Positions 13,518 through 25,593 of a stretch of 64,000 bases of DNA are shown piece by piece; the stretch's first letter is position 1, and every line of letters begins with the position of its first letter. A program made the translations under genes and the position numbers. The notes beneath the pieces are model-generated. The model worked only from the letters and a program-made list of their open reading frames with translations, searched no databases and was not told the origin of the DNA. Source of the stretch: Isoetes taiwanensis (Eukaryota; Streptophyta; Lycopodiopsida; Isoetales; Isoetaceae); the NCBI GenBank assembly GCA_021234155.1, contig JAJEKV010000156.1, positions 560,001-624,000 of the forward strand, given 5' to 3'.

Positions 13518-13619
13518 AGAATAAATAATTCCTCTGTATTACAACTTTGGGAAGGTTTCTTAAAAAACAAGAATAGATAATTCCTCTATGTTACAACTTT
13601 GGAAAGGTTTCTCAAAAAA
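13518..13619. repeat. 51-bp tandem repeat, two copies
   Basis: AAGAATARATAATTCCTCT begins at 13518 and at 13569; each copy ends with GGTTTCT and an A-rich stretch. It lies inside the inverted-repeat element. Confidence 0.75.
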
Positions 13620-15214
13620 CAAATCCTTGTTTACAAACCAACGTTTTGTTTTATAGACCAGCATTTTCAAGTGGGAAGGTTTCTCGAAATGAAAAATCAC
13701 TTTTTATAGACCAGTGTTTCAAAGTATTTCCAGATCAAAATCACACCAATCCACAGCAAAAATCCACAAGACAAATCCAATATGAATTGGGGGATCTAGT
13801 ATGACCGAATCCAACAGGGCCAGCAGGCAATTTAAGAGAATTGGCAAGCCATAAAATGACAGGGTTAGCAGTAGTTTAAGAGAATTTGCAAGCTTGCCTT
13901 TAGGAAATATGTGTGAAGAGATTTGGAGAATCTTAAGAAAAATAAAAATAAAATGGGAATTATGAGTGTCAAGCTAGCACTTTGATTCTGGTTTGGGTCA
14001 GCCTCTGGTTCTTGACTCTCCAAGCGTCCCCTCCAATCTGATCTGCTGCAACGTCCATGGGAATTGTGGTGAATGTGAACTATGGGGCCTCAGCTCATGG
14101 ATTGCTTTTCTTTCAACTAAGAAAAGTAGGAGTAGCAGTGACAGATATCCATTAAAAGGCCTTGGTTTAGAAGAGCCTATTTCTCAAACCATGCATCTGT
14201 GAAAGAACCTGGTTTCCAAGAAAATGATGTAGGCCCAAAACCGTCTTCAGCATAAAACCTTCAGCATGCAAAACCTTCTTCAACATAAATGGCCGATGCC
14301 ACTCTGGTGCCTGTCGTGGTGCCACTTCATCTTCATCTCCTTATAAAAACCAATCAATAACCAATCATTCCTCTTAAGCTTGGCTTCTACTGCTTGCAAA
14401 TCACAAAAATAATATCAGAATTGTCAGAAAGCATCACGCATGTCTGGGAAAAAAAAAATCGCTCACAAAATTGGAATCTGTATGCTTCAAAGCCGCTCCA
14501 AAAATCTCCCAAAGTAGTATTGCAAACAAGTAAAATATGTCCACGAATTTTGAGTTGAACTGCAAATCCGTAGCAATTTCTGTCGCTCAAATCGCCAAAA
14601 GAATGGGCTTGTTCAAGGATAGCACTCTGTTTTATGGAAAAAGCAATATGGAATAGAAATAGAAAAGGATCTACGAAAAAGCAGGGAATAAATTTGGTCC
14701 CAAACATTAAATTCAGGTTTCTTATGAGGAGCTACTATCGTAGATCAAAAAATCCTAAATATATACTATATTATATAATTCTATAGAAACCTCCCCAACT
14801 TAAACCAGTGGAAACCTCCCTGAGTTAGCACAGTTGGAAACCTCCCCAGGCTTCCATGGAAAGCATAGAAAGCTGGAGAAGTTACCATGTAGGAAGGAAA
14901 GCCGGGAAGGTTTCCACTGAAGTCCAACCCAATTCGGGCGTATATAATTTGAGCGGTCCTTTATTGTCGGCACGCATATATGGACTTAAAGGTCCTTTAT
15001 TGTTATTTTTTTTATGACATGATTTGGTAGAATATGCCTCTGAAAATATTAGTAGGAGATATTTTCGTGTTATAAAACTTATACTTTATACATGCATATA
15101 TGCTAGCAATTGCAAATACGTTCAAAAGGTTGGATCCATTTTTGTGTATTCTCTTAAAGGGCTTAGGTGAGCATATGTTCCATTTCTTTTCTATTTGCAA
15201 TGTTGCGATCTATT

Positions 15215-16290
15215 CTAGAATGCTCGCATGAAAACGACAAAAACCTCCCGATAGATAGGCTTCTCATTCATCTCAGCAGATTTTCTACAATGGTAAATAG
15301 TGGGTAGCCGCACACATGCGAACTACCCACGAAGAAAAATAAAGGGAATGTCCAATTATAAAACTTGGACCCCATGAAATACAATGCTAATAGATGTTTG
15401 GTTTGTGTACCTGCCGAAAGCTTATCACCGGGATTAAAAACCCCGCCCTTTCGGGTTTTCGAGGAAAAACCCTAGTGATAAGCCTTCGGCAAGGGGCTTG
15501 GACAAACGTAAGGCTGAGAATTCGCTCCCAAAAAACCCACGAATAGAGAAGTTGAAGTTGCTGCCGCTTGCCAACCTATACTTGCACATCATCAACACTA
15601 GAACAAGTGTGACAAAACAAACCTCCCAAAGTGGAGGGGCTGATCACGCATGCCACGCGACAACAAAACAAAAACCTCTCAAATAGAGGGGCTGGTCATG
15701 CGTGCCAGGCGGCAAATACATTAAACAATTAAGGGGTTCAAAAATAGAGAATAAGGTACTGCTGAGAGAGAAGAGGAAACGCCGATGAGAGTTGATGAAG
15801 AACCTCGCCTAATATAGCGATCTCCCAACCAGAGAAGGCATGCAATGCATGCATGCGAGACATGCATGCTCGCCCCCTCTAGAATCTCGATCCGAGGACT
15901 CGGATCGATAGAATTCTAGAATGGGGCTCGCATGAAAACGACAAAAACTTCCCGAATAGAAGAGAACTTCCTTATCAAAACGGGATCGAGGACGAAGGTC
16001 AAAGGATTATGGCTAAAGAAGAGGCAAGGTCAAGAAAGGACATGCCACAGCATGAAAGAAACGCCAAATTTGTCAATCCAAGCAGGGAGAAGTCCCTCCC
16101 CTGCGTGGTTTCAAAAAATAGAGAATAAGATACTGTTGAGAGAGAAGAGGAAGCGTCGATGAGCCGTTGATGAAGAATCTCGCCTAATATAGCGATCTCC
16201 CAATCAGAGAAGGTATGCAATGCATGCATGCGAGACATGCATGCTCGTCCCCTCTAGAATCTCGATACGAGGGCTCAGAACGATGGAATT
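15215..16290 (+). repeat. Compound 1-kb repeat, copy A
   Basis: The unit contains a long hairpin (15419-15482, GCTTATCAC.. pairing with GTGATAAGC) and then an internally duplicated block. Its two halves (about 15740-15945 and 16120-16290) share AATATAGCGATCTCCCAA, a GCATGCATGC-rich palindrome and a TCTAGAATCTCGAT..CGAT palindrome. GCATGAAAACGACAAAAAC occurs at about 15226 and 15929. The same architecture returns at 19.9 kb in the same orientation. The repeat class is not recognised; it shows no LTR ends. Confidence 0.8.
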
Positions 16291-17036
16291 TATTTTCTAA
16301 GTGTGACTACCAATAAAACCATCAGCTATATGCAACATAACACAAATGCAATAAAACCATCAACTATATGCAACATAACACAATTATCCTGATAATTTAT
16401 GATAATTTATGCAACTACAGATACCTTTTTGAGTTTTTACTTTGTCTGGCACAAGAACCCTAGCAGACCATATACGTAGGCACATTCCCTATTTGGAGAT
16501 AGGCCTATTAGGAGTTAGTGCAGTTGAGCATTACCCAGACGACTAGTGTCAGCATTTTGCATGCAATTAGTTGCTCTAGCAGTTGCGCTTGTAGCAGGTT
16601 TGGTAATTGTTGTAATGAAGAAGGTGGCATGAGCTTTGGACCCCGACAGATAGCGACAGTGCATGTAATAGGAATAGCACTATTGGCAATCGCAGCAACA
16701 ACATCAACAAAAGATTGTCTGTCGGAATGTGGCTAGATGGACAAAAGATTTGCACCTTTTTATGCACCAACCTAGGAGTGCTACCACCTGTCGTATGTCT
16801 CTCACACATGCAAGCTCTCAACAGCGTCGTTCTTGCTCCATAGGTCGGGAGGAGCGTTTACAGAATGCTAAAGTCAGCAAAAAGTGTTTTCAACATAGGT
16901 AAACTATTCATTTGTTATACAAAAAAGGTTCTAACTTTAAGGGCAGGTGTTAATGGAAAACATTTGTTAACTAGATATATTCTTATTACTCACAAAGTAC
17001 AAATAAAACTCATTTCCTAAGCTAATTTCTGAAATT
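16291..17036. other. Intergenic, nothing firm
   Basis: A short direct duplication (ACCATCARCTATATGCAACATAAC, shown here in part, near 16318 and 16358) is visible. No gene was recognised. Confidence 0.45.
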
Positions 17037-17190
17037 TGTTTTTGGGTTGCCCCTAGGGGGGCAAACCCTCGTTTATGTGGGTATGTGGGCATATCCAGGT
17101 ATATGCCGGCATATACCTAGCATATGCTGATGACTGCTAAAAACTGGCTGCTGCCTGTAAATGCTCGGTCATCCAGCCCCGTTCCTTCGC
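17037..17190 (+). repeat. Dispersed repeat starting TTTTTGGGTTGCCCC
   Basis: It starts with the hairpin GGGTTGCCCCTAGGGGGGCA followed by a palindromic GGTATATGCCGGCATATACC and GCTGATGACTGCT. Further copies are at 22197, 22490 and, reversed, at 47022. It ends shortly before the threonine deaminase relic. Confidence 0.8.
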
Positions 17191-17265
17191 AGGCGTGGCT
17201 ATGGCGTATTTGGGTAGCTGGCAAGCAGACCGAATACTTCTTTCTTCAATCAGACCTTAGCATCA

Positions 17266-20200
17266 ATGGAGTCCTCTGTACTCCTCTGCAAATCGGCTTC
17301 GTTTCCTATGCCCTGTCTTCTAACTGTGTTGCAGAAATACGTCCACTTGCTATACCCCTTGCCAGACCTTCCTCCCATATCCCATGTCTTGCCTCCTCCA
17401 AAGCGCCAAAATGGCCTCAGTAGTTGTGGCTTCTATTGCTCGGTAGATAATAATGTCGAATGCGGACAACCGCTTGCGGTTGAGCAACATGAACATGAAG
17501 CTCCTTTGTTGAAAGCTTTGCACGAATCGTTTGCAATCTGGAGGCGGGTTATCCGGTGGTATCTCGGAGAAGACAAGTCTTGGGATAAAAATGTAGTGAG
17601 TGGAGGACCGGATGCATTTTCTTATATAACTGGAATTCTTACCTCAAAAGTATATGACGTTGCTATAGAATCTCCTTTGGAGTCTGTGAGAAAAATTAAA
17701 TGCAAAATTTGGGTGTTCAAATTCTTCTCAAAGCGAGGATCTCCAACCGGTCTCTCTAATTTCCATTTACTCATTCCTTGTTAGGTAGTTGTTGCATTAC
17801 ACAGCCGAGGTTTAAGATGGGTTGTAGAACTTACAAGTGAATTTGGGAATTGGCATAGGTGTTTTCTTTCAAATTGCGAGGAGCATATAACATGATGGCA
17901 AAGCTATCCCCACCGCAGTTGAGCAAGGGGTAATATGTTCATCTGGCGGTAACCATGCCCAAAGGCGTTTAATCGCTGCCGCGTCGGCTTGGGCGTGATG
18001 CGATCATAGCTATGCGGTCACTACCCCCTGAAATTAAGGTATGATAGCATATTCAATTCACATTCATATTGCTCTTACCATCGGGCAAGGTTATATGTTT
18101 AGTGGCATGATTATTATAGAACCTTTATATTGGTAGGTTGGTATGTGCGTAACTCTTATCCAAAGTATAAGCTTTTAGCGAGAAAATCTTTGCATGTCTA
18201 TTTTTTCTAATAAGAATAATAAAAAGAATGTCAAAGATTGAATATTTATAGTTAATACTATTACAAGGACCATTTTTACGCATAGAGACGTGCCAAATGC
18301 AATAGCAGTTTTTTTATCTCGATGGATAAAGCGAAGCGATTAGATGTGTGGCCTTACAATTGAATAGAGCTCTCAACTTTGCAATGACTTGTACTAGCTA
18401 TACTCTTATAGTCTCTACTTGTCATTCTTGGCGGTGGATGTCAGAGAAATTTTGGGCCTTAACTGTGGTATTAGTTGGTGATTCATATGATGAAGCCCAA
18501 TCTTCGTGAAAAAAACGCGCAAGCGAGGAAGGTAGAGTTTTTATACCACCATTCGACAATCCGAGATCATTGCGGGACAAGGGGCAGTTGGGATGGAAAT
18601 TATTCGCCAACATGGAGGCCCATTACATCTTTGTCTTTGTTCGGTTGGCGGTGGAGGTCTTATTGCGAGGCATTGCGACTTACGTAAAGCGTATTGACGA
18701 GAGGTAGCCATGCATGATTCCAACATTTCTTTGATGAATTGATATATATGGTGCGAGACATTGAATTCACAGGTTAAAATTATTGGAGTAGAGCCCATTG
18801 ATGCAAATGCAATGGCACTCTCTTTGTATCATGGTGAACATGTGTTACTTGGAGCACCGTGGTGGTTTTGTCGATGGCGTATGCTGTGAAACAAGTTGAT
18901 GAAGAGACATTTCGCCTATGCGGGGAGCTGATTGATGGAATTGTTCTTGTTAACTTAGTGATGCGGTTTTGTCTTTGCTATAAAGGTATTCAGGTTTACT
19001 ATTCCTATGACATTCAATGCGCATCGCAAGCATTTGGAACTTTCAAAGATTGCCTTGGTGTGTTTCCGTCATTACACAATAGTAGAAACAATATACAAAC
19101 AAGAAGAAAGAATGAAACATTTTCTATAGCTTGTCTTCGTTAACTTTATGTTGTGAGACATGTCATGCTTAACTTCACACTTCCCCCATTAATTGCAAGG
19201 TAGGACATGTTTGAGGAGAAAAGAAGTATTCTTGAGCTGCAGGGAGCTCTTGCATTGGCTGGAGCAAAAGCTTCTTGCAAATATTATGGTACCAAGGTGA
19301 ATTTGTTGTAGCTATTACTAGTGGGGCCAATATGAATTTTGATCGCTTGCGACTTGTCCTTTGAACTAGCGAATGTTGGCGCTAGGAAGAGGTCATTCTT
19401 GCAATAACTATGTCCGGAGAAACCGGGAACATTTAAAAAGCTGGTTGACCTGGGTAAATTATTATGTTATGAGCTTTCATTTTGCTTTTTCACAACGAAA
19501 TTTTGGGGTCCGGCGGTTGGGTCACTATACTTTCAGATTGGACATGTCAACATTACGAATTGAAATATCGATATTACGATGACCAAAATGCCCTTGTTTT
19601 ATGTAGGTAAGGTAATGTTTTTGTTGAACTAACTTTTATAAGTACAACTCCATGTCTGTTACCACATAAGTTTTGATCTTTATCATGTCTTCGTAACATA
19701 GATAAGATGACCTTCAACTCTCTTTGCAAGTGTTAGCATTCACAAGGAAGAGGAAGTCCAGGATCGATAAAGCGGATAGTTGCTTACGGGTTGCAAGTTA
19801 TAGATATGTGAGAAAATGATTTAGTCAAAGACCATCTCCCGCACACTGGTAATATCTTATAGAGCTAAAGTTTGGACTCATAAAGAAACCAACAAACCGC
19901 CCGAGGGCTTCTCATTCATCTCGGCAGATTTTCTACAATGGTGGGCGGTGGGTAGCGCACACACACGCGAACTACCCACGAAAAATAAAGGAAAATCCAA
20001 TTATATCATTTGGACCCCAAAAAATACAATGCTCTAGATGAGTGGTCGATGTACTGCCAGAAAGCTTATCACGGGATTAAAAACCCCGCCCTTCGGGTTT
20101 TCGAGGAAAAACCCTAGTGATAAGCCCAACCGAAGGGGCTTAGACAAGCGTAAGGCATAGAATCGCTCCCAAAACCCCCGCATGGAGAAGTCGAAACAGA

Positions 20201-21783
20201 TGCGGCCGCCAACCCTGCACGCACATCACCAACACAACAAAGCGAGACAACACAAACATACCAGAGAAAGCATCACCCAGAGGGTGGAAAAAACATCACC
20301 TCAGCGGGTGGAAAAACATGATAAACAGAAACTTGTACAAAATACAATAAACAAAGAAGGGGGGGAGGGTGGGTTCAAAGAGAATAAGGTAATCTGGCGA
20401 GAGAAGAGGAAGCGCCCGATGAGGCGTGGATCGGCGTGCACGAAATAGCGAACTCCCAACCAAAGCGGGCATGCGCCGCCGCATGCATGCATGTCATGCA
20501 TGCTCGTCCCATTCTAGAATGGCGATCCGATGTTCCGGATCGATGCGATTCTAGAATGGGACTCGCAAGAAACCAACAAACCGCCCGACTACCGAGAACT
20601 TCCTTACAAACTAGGATCGAGGGACGAAGGTCAGGGGGACGAGGCCAAAGGCCGGAAAAGGATAGCATGAAAGAAACGCCAAATTCAAGGGGAAGAAGCC
20701 CCTCCCCGCCGGAAACAATTCAAAGAGAATAAAGGTGCTGGAGAGAAGAGGAAGCCGATGAGGCGTGGATGCGTAAACGCGTGCACGAAATAGCGAACTC
20801 CCAACCAAAACGGGCATGCGCCGCCCGCATGCATGCATGTCATGCATGCTCGTCCCATTCTAGAATGGCGATCCGATGTCTCGGATCGATGCGATTATGT
20901 GAAAATTTCTAGTGCTGTTCACATTCAATTCTCATTTGCGGATGGGAGGGCGTGCATTTGTTAAGGATGAAATTCTATGCATTTATATTTCCAGAAAAGC
21001 CGGGTGCTCTTAAGAAGTTTTCGGACACATTCACACCACATTGGAATATATCCTTTTGTTCCATTACAGTCCAAAGTGCGTCGAACTTTTGTTATGCACA
21101 TTTTCTAACTATGTTATGATATCCAATATGCTATGCTTTTGGAAAAGGAGCTATCTAAGCTTAACTTGAGCACCCATTAAGCCAAGCCCGAGCACCTTGC
21201 TCTTGTCTAGTGGTAGATCATCTTTGTGATCTTAGAATCGATGTTGAGCAACTGCACTTACGAAAGAGCATAGCCACTCACGCAAACAACAATTATCATT
21301 TTTACGTTGGGAGAGTAATGATCAAAAAGATGATGGTAGAGTAGGTTGTAGTGTTCTTTCCCTTTGTCACCGAACAAATAAACCCTCAAAGATCCTTTGA
21401 TTGCATGTGAAAGGGTAAGACATTGTGATCTTTTTCCTCATGCCTTACATACAGCGCTGTCTTTGGAGACCACATATTTCTTTTCTGTTAATAAGGTGAG
21501 GTTTCAAGCCCCATGGTAAAGTGCTTAGGTGAAGAAATATACAATTACCTCGATTATCACATATTTAGACCAAAGACTAATCATAAATTTTTGCTAATAT
21601 TTTCTTCAAGAAGGTTAACACATAACATGTTGCAGGGTGAAGAAGGGGGTAATGTGCTTATTGGAATTCAAGTTCAAAAGGAGGAAAAAGAACGTTTTGT
21701 GGAATGTGCCATTGCACTTGGTTATGAATTTCAAGAAGAAACTAGTAATGAAGCCTTTAAGCTCATCATGCCAACAAGCTAAT
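17266..21783 (+). pseudogene. Plastid-type threonine deaminase (biosynthetic), intron-containing pseudogene
   Basis: Threonine deaminase catalyses the first step of isoleucine synthesis with pyridoxal phosphate. Homologous blocks appear in order: SKVYDVAIESPL (about 17640), KR(E)DLQPV with a 2-base loss (about 17730), the cofactor-lysine block FSFKLRGAYNMM (exon 17859-18038), GDSYDEAQ (about 18480), IIGVEPIDANAMALSL (exon 18773-18985), MFEEKR and GALALAGAKA (exon 19204-19453), NDLVKDHL (about 19825), PEKPGALKKFSDTF (about 20990) and the C-terminal ACT-like end GGNVLIGIQV..FKLIM (about 21635-21783). Introns with GT-AG borders are kept, so this is a gene duplicate, not a processed copy. At least eight frameshifts or stops were seen. 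A 1-kb repeat sits in one intron. Confidence 0.9.
19885..20900 (+). repeat. Compound 1-kb repeat, copy B
   Basis: It is a direct counterpart of copy A, with the same GCTTATCAC..GTGATAAGC hairpin (about 20062-20125), the CCATTCTAGAATGG and GCATGCATGCATGTCATGC palindromes, and the internally repeated block at 20420-20570 and 20760-20895. It lies within an intron of the threonine deaminase relic and is clearly diverged from copy A. Confidence 0.8.
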
Positions 21784-22196
21784 AAATAACCATAATAGGT
21801 TATTTCGTCATAGTTCTGGATCATTCCTTTGTTTCAAGTAAAGAGAAGAGTTGTGTGTAAAAGACAGTTGTGCTTTACTAGACATTGCGTTCTAAAATAT
21901 TTGGTTATGGTTTAAAATCCTTAAAAGAATTTGGCTGACTGGATTATCGGTTTGTGTGGGTTTGAGTCATTGGTTTGTGTGGATTCTTAGGGCCAGATTT
22001 CATTATAAAAAAATTTCACATGTTTGTCACCAATGGAATTAATAGAGGATCACCAATAGTGAACTATGATCCAATTGTGGACCATGGTAAAATGATTTAA
22101 CTTTTTAATAGTTTATTGTTTCAATTTAAACTATTGAATGAAGTGGCCGAGAAAAGTGGGTTCAACCTTATCCACAATAGGGTATTTATGTGATAC

Positions 22197-22400
22197 TTAT
22201 TTTTTGGGTTGCCCCTAGGGGGGCAAACCCTCGTTTGTATGGGGTTGTGGCATATCTTAAGTATATGCTGGAATATACTCAGAATATGTTGATGACTGCT
22301 CCAAATCGATTGTACCCTGTAAACTGGCGGTCATTTGCGTTCTAAATCGAGGATGGTCCATGGGGTTGTTAGGCATGGCGCATGTAAGCTCAATTTGATG
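22197..22400 (+). repeat. Dispersed GGGTTGCCCC repeat, second copy
   Basis: It shares with 17037 the hairpin start, CATATCTTAAGTATATGCTG, TTGATGACTGCT and a GGCGGTCAT block. Its right end is undefined. Confidence 0.75.
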
Positions 22401-22489
22401 AATCTGAGTACCATCTTGGTTCGAGTACCCTAGAGATAGTATTTTTGGCTACGTTGTTGGCAAGGATTCTGAGGCATAACCCAACAGGT

Positions 22490-22640
22490 ATTTTTTGGGT
22501 TGCCCCTAGGGGGGCAAACCCTTGTTTATGTGGGTTTGTGGAATATCCAGGTATATGCTAGCATATGCCTAAGATATTCTTGTGCTCGCTCAAAATCGGG
22601 CCATTGCCGATGCTGGCGATCGCCAAATTCTTGGGATGGT
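22490..22640 (+). repeat. Dispersed GGGTTGCCCC repeat, third copy
   Basis: It has the same start followed by ATCCAGGTATATGCTAGCATATGCC. It lies only about 290 bp from the second copy in the same orientation. Confidence 0.75.
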
Positions 22641-22804
22641 GGTGTTCGAACCGCCTAACCGGAATGAAGCCTTCAAGGAGCCATGGATTCACCATTACCA
22701 CTTTCTTTGGTCGTAAGGAGTTTTTATCCCATTTACAAAGGTGTGTTATAACCAAATTTTGTTTGGCCATAAGGGCATCCCATATCAAATTTCTTCATGC
22801 TTAA

Positions 22805-23759
22805 TTTTATCAGGTTCTCAGCCACTAAGGCTACAACAACTGGAACTAGTCAACCATGCTGTAATTGCAAGAAAATTTTTCTTTATTGTCAGTGTGTGAT
22901 TGTGCATTGAAGCTATAGGCTGCCCTAGTAGTGATGTTTACTGCCCTACTTACTCTCACTTAAGTGTAACTAATTCTATCCATGGCTAGAACAAGTCAAT
23001 GTCCTGACGAAGACATGGCAGAGATACACGTTGAAGTGTCTTAGACTAGAGATATGGAAGGCAACTAATTAAGGATGCCTTTTGTGTTTCCGATTCATGA
23101 AAAGGTTTTCCAAGCTTTAATTGTTTGTCGCATGCGAATGTATGCACTGACAATTCCATCTTCTCCAACAAGTCATGAAAGTACCAACTCAAGAGTCCTC
23201 AGGTCCAGCAAAACTAGGGACGAGAAGGGAAGTGCAATAAAGACTAGGGCAAAGCCAACAAATCTACCAAGAAGAATAGAATGACAGTTATAATAAATCT
23301 TTTTATTTGCAATGGTTATTTCTTTATCAGAATGCCATGTTTTCTTGTTATACTGAATGAAGGAATTACTTGCTTTAGAAAAGGACTCCAATTACCTTTA
23401 TGGTATTTCTTCTTGACTTCTTAGTATACACTAAAGTTTTTGAAATGCTTCAAATACTATAAATGTATGTGCATATATGTAATTTGAAATATGTATCAAG
23501 CATTGGATACCACAGACACTGCCCCCCCTGGAGCCATTACATGCAAAGGTATTCTTAAATATTAGATCCATTGGAGTTCATAATTCCGAAAGCAATAGAC
23601 ATCAGCTTCATGAAATTTTCTTTAAAGATTCTATAAGCCAACAAGGGGAATTGTTTCCTCGACAAATTTTTGATAACACAAACATCCAAGTGCTTTGACT
23701 TCCAGTTTTATCTAAAACTCTAACGTGGATATTGTGAAAACATGACTTCACGGTTTGAT
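22805..23759. other. Intergenic, nothing recognised
   Basis: AT-rich sequence with short unsupported frames. No gene or repeat signature found. Confidence 0.45.
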
Positions 23760-23762
23760 TTA

Positions 23763-24837
23763 GGCCACTTCACCCTCGAGAAATTGGAGGGCAACCCTCC
23801 GTGCGCAGCACCTTGTTAGAATTACAATTTATTCATGGGTCCACTGTTCTCATATTTTTGGACCAAGAATTTAAAGGCGATAAAAAAAAGTGGTCTTAAT
23901 TGAAAGCTCACAATGATCCTATCCAATTCCAACACTTTTATATTTATGCAAGCTCATCATCTAAAGATACAACCAAAATAATTAATCTCACTTTAACATT
24001 TAATTTTGAAAATCCAATATGATAAGTGATTTGGTGATGAGTATTTTAGCCATACCTTTTTCTTTACGCATTGCAAATGAAAAATTAGATCTAGAATACT
24101 TTTTAGAGGCGCAAGAATCATGCCAAATTGACATTTCTTGTTGAAGTTATGGCAAACTTGGCTGCCACTCATTGGGCAAACCCTAATTTTATATTTTTTC
24201 ATGACAAGTCCAACCACATGAGGTAGTCCAAGATGCACCCAAAGTGCACACCATTCCAATTATCTAGTATATGTCAATTTGACGCTTAGATTACACTTGT
24301 GAGTATATTGCTGCGCATTTGATGCTCCCTTTAATATCTTTCTATTGGCTACAATATCTCTGCATGGTATAAGCGTCTATAATTGTACAAAACTTGCTTA
24401 AAAACTCTAAAACTTGCTAAGAACCACCACACTCATTAATTACAATGAAAAATAATATTTAAGTAATGCAAATTTGGGTTTATGTCCCTTTTCTACCATT
24501 ATTAGAAGGTGGAATTTGGAAGATGGAGACAATGCAATTTGAGGCAAACACATGGCTCTTACTTGATATTTTAGTGGGGAGGGGCTTTATCACTTAACAA
24601 GTCTCTAGGCACAAAACCCTCCCATAAAAATAACCCAATACATAATACACAACTTGTTTATCGGAGGATCTCAATTATATACGAGAAAAAATTAAGTTCT
24701 AATTCAGTTTCTCGATGTAATAGAATGAAATCATTTTTTATTAGCTACAAAGACCAAATAATCTAGCCCATGGGACCAATACAAACAAGGTGCTGCGCAC
24801 GGAGGGTTGCCCTCCATGGCCGGAGGGTGAAGTGGCT
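23763..24837. mobile_element. PIF/Harbinger-like non-coding element with TTA target duplication
   Basis: The left end GGCCACTTCACCCTC and following sequence to about 23816 reappear inverted at 24785-24837 (GCCACTTCACCCTCC read inward). The two arms share GGAGGGCAACCCTCCGTGCG and the CAGCACCTTGTT that follows. TTA flanks both sides (23760-23762 and 24838-24840), the usual target of PIF/Harbinger elements. The interior has no transposase, so it is a non-autonomous element of about 1.1 kb. Confidence 0.8.
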
Positions 24838-25227
24838 TAAATCATAGTTCAAAGTTATATTTTGACAATTAATTCAAATTGCTACTTCTAGACAATAGAA
24901 TACTTGATACCATGGCCAACTGAAGCATTTTTTTGTATGTGCTAAATAAAAGTCCATTTAGCCATATAGAAAGAAGTGATATCTCTTGCAATTGACATGC
25001 GGGCCCTCACTCAGGCAGGATTCAAACCCCGACACTCAACCATTGACCACATCTTCACATTGCGAACTCTTGTTGAAGACAACAGGAACCGCCGTTAGGA
25101 TCTATATTGTTGCTTCGTGGATTTTGCAAAGGCATTTGACACTATACCTCGGGAAAAACTATGGACAAGATTGCGACAGCTGGGAGTTCCTGTAGATTTG
25201 AAGATTGTAGTGTACATGCTATATGAG

Positions 25228-25593
25228 CAGTGTAGGTTACGTACGCGTACGTTACCTTTTCTGTACTTAACGTACCGTACCCATAGGTACTGTATGTACT
25301 TATTCATTTTGTGCATCAAATAAGATTTTTTTTTTTTTGGTTTATTGTTTACGTACGCGTACGGTACAAGTACTTTTCAAAAAAAAAATTAAAAAAAAAA
25401 ATATTTTTTTCAGTTAACGTACGTACCGTACGTATTTTATGGTACCGTACGTACCGTACGAGTACTTTAAACAACAACGTTACCCCAGTACTGTACGTTA
25501 CATATGTACTGTACTGGCCATCGTACGTTACCCCGTACTGTACGTTGCATATGTACTGTACACGTACGGTACGAGAAGTACGGTACTGCACTG
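25228..25593. mobile_element. GTAC-rich hAT-like MITE inside the LINE
   Basis: The 366-bp insert begins CAGTGTAGG and ends TACTGCACTG, so both ends read CAGTG inward, the typical hAT terminus. It is flanked by the perfect 8-bp duplication TATATGAG (25220-25227 and 25594-25601), the length hAT transposases make. Its body is full of GTAC/CGTACG motifs (ACGTACCGTACGT) and can fold on itself. Joining across it continues the LINE reading frame (MLYE then RC). No coding capacity. Confidence 0.88.

Larger units (their letters stand above)
11140..14932. mobile_element. 3.8-kb DNA transposon with terminal inverted repeats and subterminal motifs
   Basis: The left end TTGGGTTGGACTTCAATGG (11140) is repeated inverted at the right end (14908-14932), with one mismatch over about 25 bp. 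Inside both ends, the motif GGAAACCTCCCCAACTTTCC and its reverse complement recur about ten times in 11150-11600 and four times in 14765-14915. Such clustered subterminal repeats in both orientations are typical of CACTA and some hAT elements, where they bind transposase. I could not define a target-site duplication, so the superfamily is open. Confidence 0.7.

Noticed and set aside
17266-17784. A 172-codon ORF as a real short protein
   Set aside because: Its end (VYDVAIESPL, then KFFSKRG) is threonine deaminase read across a 2-base loss; it is an exon of the pseudogene.
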